DNA of 64,000 nucleotides from Methylobacterium hispanicum. Its GTDB lineage: Bacteria > Pseudomonadota > Alphaproteobacteria > Rhizobiales > Beijerinckiaceae. The stretch is from the NCBI RefSeq assembly GCF_022179285.1, contig NZ_BPQO01000015.1:1-64000 (forward strand), given 5' to 3'. Of the stretch, positions 42,062 to 50,636 are shown in pieces. A program made the translations under genes and the position numbers. The notes beneath the pieces are model-generated. The model was not told the DNA's origin, ran no database searches, and saw nothing but the letters and a program-made list of their open reading frames with translations. How positions within the stretch are numbered: the first letter of the stretch is position 1; every line of letters begins with the position of its first letter.

Positions 42062-43816
42062 CTACTCCTCCACCCGCACCGCCGGGCTCAGGTCGATCGG
42101 CAGGCGCGCACCCTTCAGCTCGGCGTCGCCGGGCAGGCTGCGCGCGTCCCAGCCGCCGCCGAGCGCGCGCACGAGGGTGATCGCCGTGGTGAAGCGGTTG
42201 AGCCGGATCTGCAGCGCGGCGACCTCGTTCGTGAGCTGCAGGTTCTGGGCGGTCACGACCGTGGTGAAGTTCTGGGTGCCGGCCCGGTACTCGTTGAGCG
42301 TGATCTCGACGGCGCGCCGGGCCGATGTCACGGCCTCGTCCTGCGCGGCCTGCTGGCGGGCGAGGATGCGCACGCCGGCCAACCCGTTCTCGACCTCCGC
42401 GAAGGCCGCGAGCACGATTTGGCGGTAGTTGGCGACCGCGCCGTCGTAGCCGGCGCGTGTTGCCTGGAGCGCGGCCGAGCGGGCGCCGCCGTCGAACAGC
42501 ACCTCGGTGCCGGCGGCCGAGACCGACCACACCTGGTTCGCCGCCGACAGGAGCCCGTTGCGGGTCAGGCCCGAGATGCCGCCCGAGGCCGAGAGCGTCA
42601 CGGTCGGGTAGAAGGCCGCGACCGCCACGCCGATCTGCTCGCTCTGCGACTGCACGAGGCGCTCGGCCTGCGCGACGTCGGGACGGCGTTCCAAGAGGTC
42701 GGAGGGGATGCCGACCGGCACCGCGGGCGGGCGGTTCGGCAGGAGTGCGACCGGCAGCGTCAGTTCCGAGGGCGGGCGCCCGATCAGCGTGGCGATGGCG
42801 TGCTCGAAGGTCGCGCGGGTGAGGGCTACCGCCACCGCGGCGGCCTGGGTGGTCTGGACCTGCGTCTGCGCGGTGATCACGTCGGAACGGGCGGCGACGC
42901 CCGCGTTGTACTGGTTCTCGGTGATCTGGAGCGTGCGCTTGAAGTTCTCGACGTTCTCGTTGAGCAGCTTCTGGAGCGAGTCGGCGTAGCGCAGCGAGAA
43001 GTAGTTCGTCGCGACCTCCGCCTGGATCGCCAGCCGGGTCAGCGCGAGCTGGGCGGCATCCGCCTGGGCCAGGGCCGTCTGGCTCTCGAGGTTGCGCCGG
43101 ATGCCGCCGAACAGGTCGAGCTCCCAGCTCGCCTGGCCGAGCAGCGCCACGCTGGTGCGCTCGGTGCCGGCGATGCGCTGTCGCGTGATGCTGGGCGCGC
43201 CGACGACGGTCGGGTAGAGCGCGGCGCGGGCCTGCTCTACGATGGCGCGGGCCTGCCGGTAGGCGGCGACCGACTGGCGCAGGCTCTGGTTGTCGACGTC
43301 CACGAGCCGGATCAGCCGGTCGAGCGCCGGGTCCTTGAACACCCGCCACCAGTCGCCGCGCTCGGCGTGGTCGTTGGGTGCGGCGGCGCGCCAGTTCTTC
43401 TTCGCGGCCACCTGCGCCACGCTGTCCTCGCGGGCGCCGCCCTGCTTGAAGGCGAGCGGGGTCTCGACCGAAGGGCGGGAATAGTCCGGGCCGACGACGC
43501 AGCCGGTGAGGGCGGTCAGCGCCAGCGCGAGCGCGATCCCCCTCCCCCCTCTGCGGGGGAGGGTACCCTGCGAAGCAGGGGGGTCGGGACGAAGTCCCGC
43601 GGAGAGGGGAGCGACGGTGCTGATAGAGGCGCAGCCTTCATGAAGGGCACGCTCTACCCTGAAGCGGTGTCCCCTCTCTGCGGGACTACGTCCCGACCGA
43701 CCCCTGCTGACGCAGGGGCCACCCTCCCCCGCAGAGGGGGGAGGGAGGGTGCCGTGCCCGGCATCCGGCCGAGTCCGGGGGATCCCGTCCCCGCGGGGCG
43801 GGGAGGGGAACTTCAT
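42062..43816 (-). CDS. NodT-family outer-membrane efflux lipoprotein with repeat-derived leader
   Basis: The last 480 residues are a complete TolC-like OMF lipoprotein: lipobox LTALTGC (Cys codon 43499-43501), CVVGPDYSRP, WWRVFKDPALDRLI, YPTVVGAPSITRQRI, and LLERRPDVAQAERLV. But no normal start codon lies close to the lipobox; the first in-frame ATG is 43816, which makes a ~105-residue leader translated through the R1 repeat (43549-43749). The natural start was probably just after the mdtC-like stop (43831), before the repeat entered in frame. It exports substrates across the outer membrane with the RND pumps upstream. Confidence 0.88.
   Translation of the reverse strand: MKFPSPPRGDGIPRTRPDAGHGTLPPPSAGEGGPCVSRGRSGRSPAERGHRFRVERALHEGCASISTVAPLSAGLRPDPPASQGTLPRRGGRGIALALALTALTGCVVGPDYSRPSVETPLAFKQGGAREDSVAQVAAKKNWRAAAPNDHAERGDWWRVFKDPALDRLIRLVDVDNQSLRQSVAAYRQARAIVEQARAALYPTVVGAPSITRQRIAGTERTSVALLGQASWELDLFGGIRRNLESQTALAQADAAQLALTRLAIQAEVATNYFSLRYADSLQKLLNENVENFKRTLQITENQYNAGVAARSDVITAQTQVQTTQAAAVAVALTRATFEHAIATLIGRPPSELTLPVALLPNRPPAVPVGIPSDLLERRPDVAQAERLVQSQSEQIGVAVAAFYPTVTLSASGGISGLTRNGLLSAANQVWSVSAAGTEVLFDGGARSAALQATRAGYDGAVANYRQIVLAAFAEVENGLAGVRILARQQAAQDEAVTSARRAVEITLNEYRAGTQNFTTVVTAQNLQLTNEVAALQIRLNRFTTAITLVRALGGGWDARSLPGDAELKGARLPIDLSPAVRVEE
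43549..43749. repeat. Palindromic repeat R1, complete copy inside the OMF leader
   Basis: About 200 bases with inverted C/G-rich ends (CCCCTCTGCGGGGGAGGGT and its mirror near 43725-43748) and inner words CTTCATGAAGGGCACGC and CGGGACTACGTCCCGA. It equals the copy after proC. It keeps the reading frame of the lipoprotein gene open. Confidence 0.85.
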
Positions 43817-43830
43817 GACCTCCGACACGC

Positions 43831-46800
43831 TCACTCCCCCGCCTGCAGCACCGCGGGCCCGCCGCGGCGCCGCCGCCGGGCGTTGACCCGGTGCCGCAGC
43901 CGGTCGAGGGCGAGGTAGACGACGGGGGTGGTGTAGAGGGTCAGGATCTGGCTCACGATCAGGCCGCCCACGATGGCGATGCCGAGGGGCTGGCGCAGTT
44001 CCGCGCCCTCGCCGCCGCCGACGATCAGCGGCGCCGCCCCGAGGAGCGCGGCCAAGGTTGTCATCATGATCGGGCGGAAGCGCAAGAGGCAGGCTTCCGT
44101 GATCGACTCCGCCGGCGCGAGACCGCGCGTGCGCTCGGCATCGAGGGCGAAATCGACCATCATGATCGCGTTCTTCTTCACGATGCCGATGAGCAGGAAC
44201 ACCGCGATAAGCGCCACGATCGAGAACTCGGTGCCGGTCACCAGCAGCGCCAGCACCGCGCCGATGCCGGCCGAGGGCAGCGTCGAGAGGATGGTGAGCG
44301 GGTGCACGAAGCTCTCGTACAAGATGCCGAGCACCGCGTAGACGGCCAGGATCGCGGCCAGGATCAGCAGCGGCTGGCGCGAAGCGCTCGACTGGTAGTT
44401 CTTCGCCGCGCCCGAGTACGAGCCGTGGATGGTGGCCGGCAGGCGCAGCTCCGCCATCGCCCGCTCGATCGCCGCGGTCGCGTCCGACAGGCTCTTGCCC
44501 GGCGCGAGGTTGAACGAGATCGTGGTGGCCACGAACAGGCCTTGGTGGCTCACCTGCACGGGCGCGTTGCCGGTCTCGAAGCGGGCGAAGGCCGAGAGCG
44601 GGATCATGGTCTCCTTGGCGGAGGAGACGGGCGCGGCCGAGGAGGCGCCGCCCTTGGACGCCGCGATGGCGTTGGCGGCCGCGTTCCGGGCGGAATCGGC
44701 CGCGATGGCCGAGGCGGTGTCGGTGGTGGTCGCCGCGCCCGTCGTGGTCGCGTTGACGTTGGCGGTCCCGCCCGCCGCCACCGTGCCGGCGACCGCGTTG
44801 GTGGTGGCCGAGCCCCGCGCCTTGCCGCCCGAGGTCGAGACGAAGATCTGCTTCAGGCTCTCCGGGGTCTCCAGGTAGCGCGGGTCGATCTCCATCACGA
44901 CGTGGTACTGGTTCAGCGGGTTGTAGATCGTCGAGACCTGCCGCTGGCCGAAGGCGTCGTAGAGGGTGTTGTCGATCTTGTCGGGGGTGATGCCGTACCG
45001 GAAGGCGGTGGCCCGGTCGATGACGATGCGGCTCTCCAGGCCCCCCTCCTGCTGGTCGGAGGTGACGTCCGAGAAGGTCGGGTCCTTCTGCAGCATCGCG
45101 ACGAGCTTGGGCGCCGCTGCGTAGAGCTCCGCCGCCGTGTCGCCCTGCAGGCTGTACTGGTACTGGGCGAAGCTCTGGCGCCCGCCCATCTGCAGGTCCT
45201 GGCGCGGGAAGACGTAGAGCCTGGCGCCCGCCACGCGCGCGAGCTTCGGGCGCAGGCGGGCCATCACCGCGGAGATCGGGTCGCGCTCGGAGCGGGGCTT
45301 CAGGCCGATGAAGGCGTTGGCGGAGTTCGTGCCGCGCCCGCCCGTGAAGGCGACGACGCTGTCCACCGCCGGGTCCGCCTGCACGATGGCCGCGGCCTCG
45401 CGCATCTTCTTCTCCATCGACTGGAACGAGATGCGCTGGTCGGCCTGGATGCCGCCCATCATCTGCCCCGTGTCCTGCTCGGGGAAGAAGCCCTTCGGCA
45501 CGATGACGTAGAGGTAGACGTTGAGCCCCACGGTCGCGAGCAGCGAGAGCAGCACCAGGCGGGGATGGCGCAGCGCGACGGTGAGCGTGCGGGCATAGGC
45601 CCGCAGCATCGCCTCGAACCCGCCCTCCAACGCGCGCAGCACGATGTTCGGGCGCTTGGCGCGGGTCTCCGGCCGGAGGAGCCGCGCGCACATCATCGGC
45701 GTGGTGGTGAGCGAGAGCACCAGCGAGATCAGGATCGCGAGCGACAGGGTGAGCGAGAATTCGAGGAAGATGCGCCCGACGAGGCCGCCCATCAGCAGGA
45801 TCGGCAGGAACACGGCGACGAGCGACAGGCTCATCGAGACCACCGTGAAGCCGACCTCGCGCGCCCCCGCCAGCGCCGCCTCGACGCGCGACTTGCCCAT
45901 CTCGATGTGGCGCTGGATGTTCTCCAGCACCACGATGGCGTCGTCCACCACGAAGCCCGTGCCGATGATCAGCGCCATCAGCGACAGGATGTTGAGCGAG
46001 AAGCCCAGCAGGTACATCGCCGAGAAGGTGCCGACGATCGAGATCGGCACCGCGACCGCCGGGATCAGCGTGGCCCGGGCCGAGCGCAGGAAGGCGTAGA
46101 CGACGAGGATCACCAGGGCGACGGCGATCAGCAGGGTCTCCTCGGTGGCCGCCAGCGTCGCCCGGATGGTGGCGCTGCGATCGCCCGTCAGCTTGATCTC
46201 GATGCCGCCGGGCAGCGCCGCCGCGATCTGCGGCAGGGCGTCCTTCACGCCCTTGATCGTCTCGACGACGTTCGAGCCCGGCTGCTTGTAGACGAACAGG
46301 ATCACGCCCTGCCGGCCGTTGACGAGGCCGAGGTTGCGCCGATCCTCGACCCCGTCCCGGATCTGGCCGACGTCGGTGAGGCGCACCGCAGCCCCGTTGC
46401 GGTAGGCCACGACGATGTCGCGGTAATCCTCGGCCTTGCGGCCCTGGTCGTTGGCGTAGAGCTGGTAGCGGCGGTCGCCGACGTCGATGTCGCCCTTGGG
46501 CGAGTTGGCGTTGGCCGACGCCAGCGCCGCCCGGATGCCCTCGAGCCCGATGCCGTAGTTGAACAGCGCGGTCGGATCGAGCTCGACGCGCACCGCCGGG
46601 AGCGACGAGCCGCCGATATCGACGTTGCCGACCCCCGGCAGCTGCGAGAGCTTCTGCTGCACGACCGTGGCGGCGGAATCGTAGAGCTGGCCCGGCGTCA
46701 GCGTGTCCGAGGTCAGCCCCAGGATGATGATCGGCGACTCGGCGGGGTTGAACTTGCGGTAGGTCGGGTTGGTGCGCAGTGCGGAGGGCAGGTCGGCGCG

Positions 46801-47145
46801 CGCGGCGTTGATCGCCGCCTGCACGTCGCGGGCGGCGCCGTCGATGTCGCGGTTGAGGCCGAACAGCAGGACGATGCGCACCGTGCCGAGGGAACTCGTG
46901 GACGTCATCTCGTTGACGTCGGCGATGGCACCCAGCCGGCGCTCCAGGGGCGCCGCGACCGTGGTGGCCATGGTCTCGGGGGAAGCGCCCGCCATCTGGG
47001 CCTGCACGAGGATGACGGGGAAATCGACCTGCGGCAGCGGCGCCACCGGCAGCTTCAGGAAGGCGAAGATGCCGGCCAAGAGCACGCCGATGGTCAGCAG
47101 CGTGGTCGCCACCGGGCGCCGGATGAAGGGCTCGGAGATGTTCAC
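43831..47145 (-). CDS. mdtC: RND multidrug efflux transporter, MdtC-like
   Basis: 1104 residues from GTG 47145. Typical HAE1 RND features: ISEPFIRRPVATTLL at the N-terminus, PLPQVDFPVILVQAQMAGAS, transmembrane helix 4 with proton-relay aspartates (GTGFVVDDAIVVLENI), LVNGRQGVILFVYKQPG and the C-terminal LLRFRPIMMTTLAALLGAAPL. It is about 65 residues longer than its neighbour because of an Ala/Thr/Ser-rich insertion at about 773-835 in a periplasmic loop. It pairs with the mdtB-like gene as a heterotrimeric pump. Confidence 0.93.
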   Translation of the reverse strand: MNISEPFIRRPVATTLLTIGVLLAGIFAFLKLPVAPLPQVDFPVILVQAQMAGASPETMATTVAAPLERRLGAIADVNEMTSTSSLGTVRIVLLFGLNRDIDGAARDVQAAINAARADLPSALRTNPTYRKFNPAESPIIILGLTSDTLTPGQLYDSAATVVQQKLSQLPGVGNVDIGGSSLPAVRVELDPTALFNYGIGLEGIRAALASANANSPKGDIDVGDRRYQLYANDQGRKAEDYRDIVVAYRNGAAVRLTDVGQIRDGVEDRRNLGLVNGRQGVILFVYKQPGSNVVETIKGVKDALPQIAAALPGGIEIKLTGDRSATIRATLAATEETLLIAVALVILVVYAFLRSARATLIPAVAVPISIVGTFSAMYLLGFSLNILSLMALIIGTGFVVDDAIVVLENIQRHIEMGKSRVEAALAGAREVGFTVVSMSLSLVAVFLPILLMGGLVGRIFLEFSLTLSLAILISLVLSLTTTPMMCARLLRPETRAKRPNIVLRALEGGFEAMLRAYARTLTVALRHPRLVLLSLLATVGLNVYLYVIVPKGFFPEQDTGQMMGGIQADQRISFQSMEKKMREAAAIVQADPAVDSVVAFTGGRGTNSANAFIGLKPRSERDPISAVMARLRPKLARVAGARLYVFPRQDLQMGGRQSFAQYQYSLQGDTAAELYAAAPKLVAMLQKDPTFSDVTSDQQEGGLESRIVIDRATAFRYGITPDKIDNTLYDAFGQRQVSTIYNPLNQYHVVMEIDPRYLETPESLKQIFVSTSGGKARGSATTNAVAGTVAAGGTANVNATTTGAATTTDTASAIAADSARNAAANAIAASKGGASSAAPVSSAKETMIPLSAFARFETGNAPVQVSHQGLFVATTISFNLAPGKSLSDATAAIERAMAELRLPATIHGSYSGAAKNYQSSASRQPLLILAAILAVYAVLGILYESFVHPLTILSTLPSAGIGAVLALLVTGTEFSIVALIAVFLLIGIVKKNAIMMVDFALDAERTRGLAPAESITEACLLRFRPIMMTTLAALLGAAPLIVGGGEGAELRQPLGIAIVGGLIVSQILTLYTTPVVYLALDRLRHRVNARRRRRGGPAVLQAGE

Positions 47146-47196
47146 GGGCCGACACCCGCGCGCTCTTCCATGAAGGCGCCGGAACCGCAACGCGCC

Positions 47197-47332
47197 CCCT
47201 CTCCCGTGCGGGAGAGGGTTGGGGTGAGGGACGAGAACTCTCCGGAAAGGTCTGGCCATAGCCGCGGAGACGCTGCGGCTTCTCCGGATGGCTCCGGATC
47301 CCTCACCCTGTCCCTCTCCCGCACGGGAGGGG
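47197..47332. repeat. Palindromic repeat R2, copy 1
   Basis: Ends are CCCTCTCCCGTGCGGGAGAG and its mirror. Inside, GTTGGGGTGAGGGACGAGAA, CTCTCCGGAAAGG and CCTCACCCTGTCCC match, in reverse orientation, the copy at 61724-61860. It lies between the two RND genes. Confidence 0.85.
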
Positions 47333-47372
47333 GGACCCGCGCGTCGTCCGGGACGCTACGGCTCGGGTGGGG

Positions 47373-47402
47373 GCCACCCTCCCCCGCAGAGGGGGGAGGG
47401 AG
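47373..47402. repeat. R1-type repeat arm
   Basis: CCACCCTCCCCCGCAGAGGG followed by GGGAGGG is the right end of R1. Together with the R2 element just before it, it fills the gap between the mdtB- and mdtC-like genes. Confidence 0.65.
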
Positions 47403-47422
47403 TTCTGCGGAAGCGTCGCGCC

Positions 47423-50400
47423 TCACGGCAGCGCCTCGCCGGCGGCAAGATCCGGCCCGCGGCGGCCCGTGACGCGGCGCTCCAGGCGGTCGAAGGCGAG
47501 GTAGATCACCGGCGTCGTGAACAGCGTCAGCACCTGGCTGACGATGAGCCCGCCCGCGATGCAGATGCCGAGCGGCTGGCGCAGCTCGGAACCGACGCCC
47601 GTGCCGAAGATCATCGGCAGGGCCGCGAAGAGGGCGGCGAGCGTCGTCATCAGGATCGGGCGGAAGCGCAGCAGGCAGGCCTGGTAGATGGCCTCGCGCG
47701 GGTCCATCCCGTCCTCGCGCTCGGCCTGGAGCGCGAAGTCGATCATCATGATCGCGTTCTTCTTCACGATGCCGATGAGGAGCACGATGCCGATGATCGC
47801 GATGATGTCGAGGGAGAGCCCGAACAGCATCAGGCCGAGCAGCGCCCCGATGCCCGCGGAGGGCAGCGTGGACAGGATCGTGATCGGGTGGATGAAGCTC
47901 TCGTAGAGCACGCCCAGCACGATGTAGACGGTCACGATCGCGGCCATCACCAAGAACAGCTCGTTGCCGAGCGCCGCCTCGAAGGCGAAGACCGAGCCCT
48001 GCGGCACCACCCGGAAGGAATCCGGCAGGCCGATCTCGGCTTTCGCCCGGTCGATCGCCTCGATCGCCTGCCCCAGGGCGGCGCCGGGCGCGAGGTTGAA
48101 CGACACGGTGGTGGCCGGGAACTGGCCGAGATGCGAGATCAGCAGGGGCGCCCGCCGCTCCGAGACCCGCGCCACCGCCGAGAGCGGCACCTGCCCGTTG
48201 GTCGCCGTCGAGGAGGGCAGGTAGATCGTGTCGAGGCTCTCCAGCGTCCGGTGCAGCGCCGGGTCGGCCTCGAGGATCACCCGGTACTGGTTCGATTGGG
48301 TGAAGATCGTCGAGATGATGCGCTGGCCGAAGGCGTCGTAGAGGGCGTTGTCGATGGTGGCCGGCGTGATGCCGTAGCGGCCCGCGGTCGGCCGGTCGAT
48401 GGTGATGTAGGCGGCCAGCCCCTGGCCCTGGTAGTCGTTGGCCACGTCCGCCACCGTGGCTGAGCGCGCCAGCGCCTCGGTGAAGCGCGGCACCCAGGTC
48501 TCGAAGGCGTCGAGGTTCGGGCTCTCCAGGATCACCTGATACTGCGTGGCCGAGACCGCGGTGTCGATGGTGAGGTCCTGCACCGGCTGCAGGAACAGGC
48601 GCACGCCGGAAATCTCGGCGGTCATTCGGTTGATGCGCCGGATGATCTCGGAAGCGCCCGCCGTGCGCGCCTCCCTGGGCTTCAGGTTGATCAGGAAGCG
48701 GCCGGAATTGAGCGTGACGTTCGATCCGTCGACCCCGATGAACGAGGTCAGGCTCTGCACGTCCGGGTCCTGCAGGATCGCCTTAGCCAGCGCCTGCTGG
48801 CGCTCGGCCATGGCGCCGTAGGAGACGGACTGGTCGGCCTGGCTCACGCCCTGGATCACCCCCGTGTCCTGCACGGGGAAGAAGCCCTTCGGGATGACCA
48901 CGAACAGGTAGGCCGTCAGCGCAACCGTGCCGAGGGTGACGATGAGTGTCAGGCCCTGGTGGGCCAGCACCACGCGCAAAGCCCGGCCGTAGGCCGCGAT
49001 CGTGCCCTCCGTGGCCCGCCGGCCGAGGCGGGCGAGCCGGCCCTCGCGCTTGTGCGCCCGCGGCTCCGGCTCGTGCTTGAGCAGCCGCGCGCAGAGCATC
49101 GGCACCAGCGTCAGCGAGACCACCGCCGAGATCACGATGGTGGCCGCCAGCGTGATGGCGAATTCGTGGAACAGGCGCCCGACCACGTCGCCCATGAACA
49201 GGAGCGGGATCAGCACCGCGATCAGCGACACGGTGAGCGAGATGATGGTGAAGCCGATCTCGCGCGAGCCCTTGAGCGCCGCCTCCAGCGGCGACTCGCC
49301 CTCTTCGACGTGGCGGGCGATGTTCTCGATCACCACGATGGCATCGTCCACCACGAAGCCCGTCGCGATGGTGAGCGCCATCAGCGAGAGGTTGTCGAGG
49401 GAGAAGCCGTAGAGGTCCATCACCGGCAGCGCCCCGATCAGCGAGAGCGGCACCGACAGGCTCGGGATCAGCGTCGCGGAGAGCGAGCGCAGGAAGAGGA
49501 AGATCACCATCACGACGAGCGCGATGGCGAGGCCGAGCTCGAACTGGACGTCGTGCACCGAGGCGCGGATCGTGGTGGTGCGGTCGGTGAGCAGGCTGAT
49601 CTGCACGGCCGCCGGCATCGAGCCCTGGAGCTGGGGCAGAAGCGCCTTGATCTTGTCGACGGTCGCGATGACGTTGGCGCCGGGTTGGCGCTGGATGTTC
49701 AGGATGACGGCGGGGGTCTCGTCGGCCCAGGCGCCGAGCTTGGTGTTCTCGGGCGCGTCGACCACCTCGGCCACGTCCGAGAGCCTGACCGGCGCGCCGT
49801 TGCGGTAGGCGATGATGGCGTCCCGGTAGGTGGCCGGGTCGCGGATCTGGTCGTTGGCGTTGATCGCGTAGGACTGCTTCGGCCCGTCGATGTTGCCCTT
49901 CGGCGTGTTGACGTTGAGGTTGGTGATGGTGGTGCGCAGGTCGTCGATGTTGAGCCCGTAGGCGGCGAGCGCGCGGGAGTTGAAGCGTACCCGCACGGCC
50001 GGGCGCTGCCCGCCCGAGATGCTCACCAGCCCGACGCCCGCGACCTGGCTGATCTTCTGGGCGAGGCGGGTCTCGGCGAGATCGCGCACCTGGATCAGCG
50101 GCAGGGTCTTGGAGGTCAGCGCCAGCGTCAGCACCGGCGCGTCGGCCGGGTTCACCTTGGCGTAGATCGGCGGCGCGGGGAGGTCCGAGGGCAAGAGGTT
50201 GCCGGCCGCGTTGATCGCCGCCTGCACCTGCTGCTCGGCGATGTCGAGCGCGAGATCCAGGCTGAACTGCAGGGTGATGACGGACGCGCCCGCCGAGGAT
50301 TGCGAGGTCATCTGGTTGAGGTTGGCGAGCTGCCCGAACTGCCGCTCCAGCGGCGCCGTCACCGCCGAGGTCATCACCTCGGGGCTGGCGCCCGGATAGA

Positions 50401-50548
50401 AGGTCTGGACCTGGATCGTCGGGTAGTCGACGGACGGTAGGGCCGAGACCGGCAGGTTCAGGTAGGACACCCCGCCGACGATCAGGATCGCCAGCATCAG
50501 CAGCGTGGTGGCGACCGGCCGCAGGATGAAGAGCCGGGACGGGTTCAT
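47423..50548 (-). CDS. mdtB: RND multidrug efflux transporter, MdtB-like
   Basis: 1041 residues, standard RND length. It starts NPSRLFILRPVATTLLMLAI and has ALPSVDYPTIQVQTFYPGAS, helix 4 with ATGFVVDDAIVVIENI, LLMLFGLSLDIIAIIGIVLLIG-type helices and LLRFRPILMTTLAALFAALP near the end. It works with the MdtC-like pump, the MdtA-like fusion protein and the outer-membrane lipoprotein in proton-driven efflux of drugs or bile-type compounds. Confidence 0.95.
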   Translation of the reverse strand: MNPSRLFILRPVATTLLMLAILIVGGVSYLNLPVSALPSVDYPTIQVQTFYPGASPEVMTSAVTAPLERQFGQLANLNQMTSQSSAGASVITLQFSLDLALDIAEQQVQAAINAAGNLLPSDLPAPPIYAKVNPADAPVLTLALTSKTLPLIQVRDLAETRLAQKISQVAGVGLVSISGGQRPAVRVRFNSRALAAYGLNIDDLRTTITNLNVNTPKGNIDGPKQSYAINANDQIRDPATYRDAIIAYRNGAPVRLSDVAEVVDAPENTKLGAWADETPAVILNIQRQPGANVIATVDKIKALLPQLQGSMPAAVQISLLTDRTTTIRASVHDVQFELGLAIALVVMVIFLFLRSLSATLIPSLSVPLSLIGALPVMDLYGFSLDNLSLMALTIATGFVVDDAIVVIENIARHVEEGESPLEAALKGSREIGFTIISLTVSLIAVLIPLLFMGDVVGRLFHEFAITLAATIVISAVVSLTLVPMLCARLLKHEPEPRAHKREGRLARLGRRATEGTIAAYGRALRVVLAHQGLTLIVTLGTVALTAYLFVVIPKGFFPVQDTGVIQGVSQADQSVSYGAMAERQQALAKAILQDPDVQSLTSFIGVDGSNVTLNSGRFLINLKPREARTAGASEIIRRINRMTAEISGVRLFLQPVQDLTIDTAVSATQYQVILESPNLDAFETWVPRFTEALARSATVADVANDYQGQGLAAYITIDRPTAGRYGITPATIDNALYDAFGQRIISTIFTQSNQYRVILEADPALHRTLESLDTIYLPSSTATNGQVPLSAVARVSERRAPLLISHLGQFPATTVSFNLAPGAALGQAIEAIDRAKAEIGLPDSFRVVPQGSVFAFEAALGNELFLVMAAIVTVYIVLGVLYESFIHPITILSTLPSAGIGALLGLMLFGLSLDIIAIIGIVLLIGIVKKNAIMMIDFALQAEREDGMDPREAIYQACLLRFRPILMTTLAALFAALPMIFGTGVGSELRQPLGICIAGGLIVSQVLTLFTTPVIYLAFDRLERRVTGRRGPDLAAGEALP

Positions 50549-50573
50549 GGCGCGACGCCTTTCCTCCCCCCGA

Positions 50574-50602
50574 CGCTCTCCCTCCCCCCTCTGCGGAGGG
50601 CG
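50574..50602. repeat. R1-type repeat fragment
   Basis: CTCTCCCTCCCCCCTCTGCG then GAGGGCGGGG is a partial R1 arm between the mdtA- and mdtB-like genes. Confidence 0.55.
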
Positions 50603-50636
50603 GGGGCGCAGGCGATGCGCGCGCGTCCCATCGGAA

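Noticed and set aside
43891..47472. Open frame of nearly 1200 codons on the plus strand
   Set aside because: Antisense shadow of the MdtC-like gene; composition is Arg/Gly/Ala/Asp-rich without domains.
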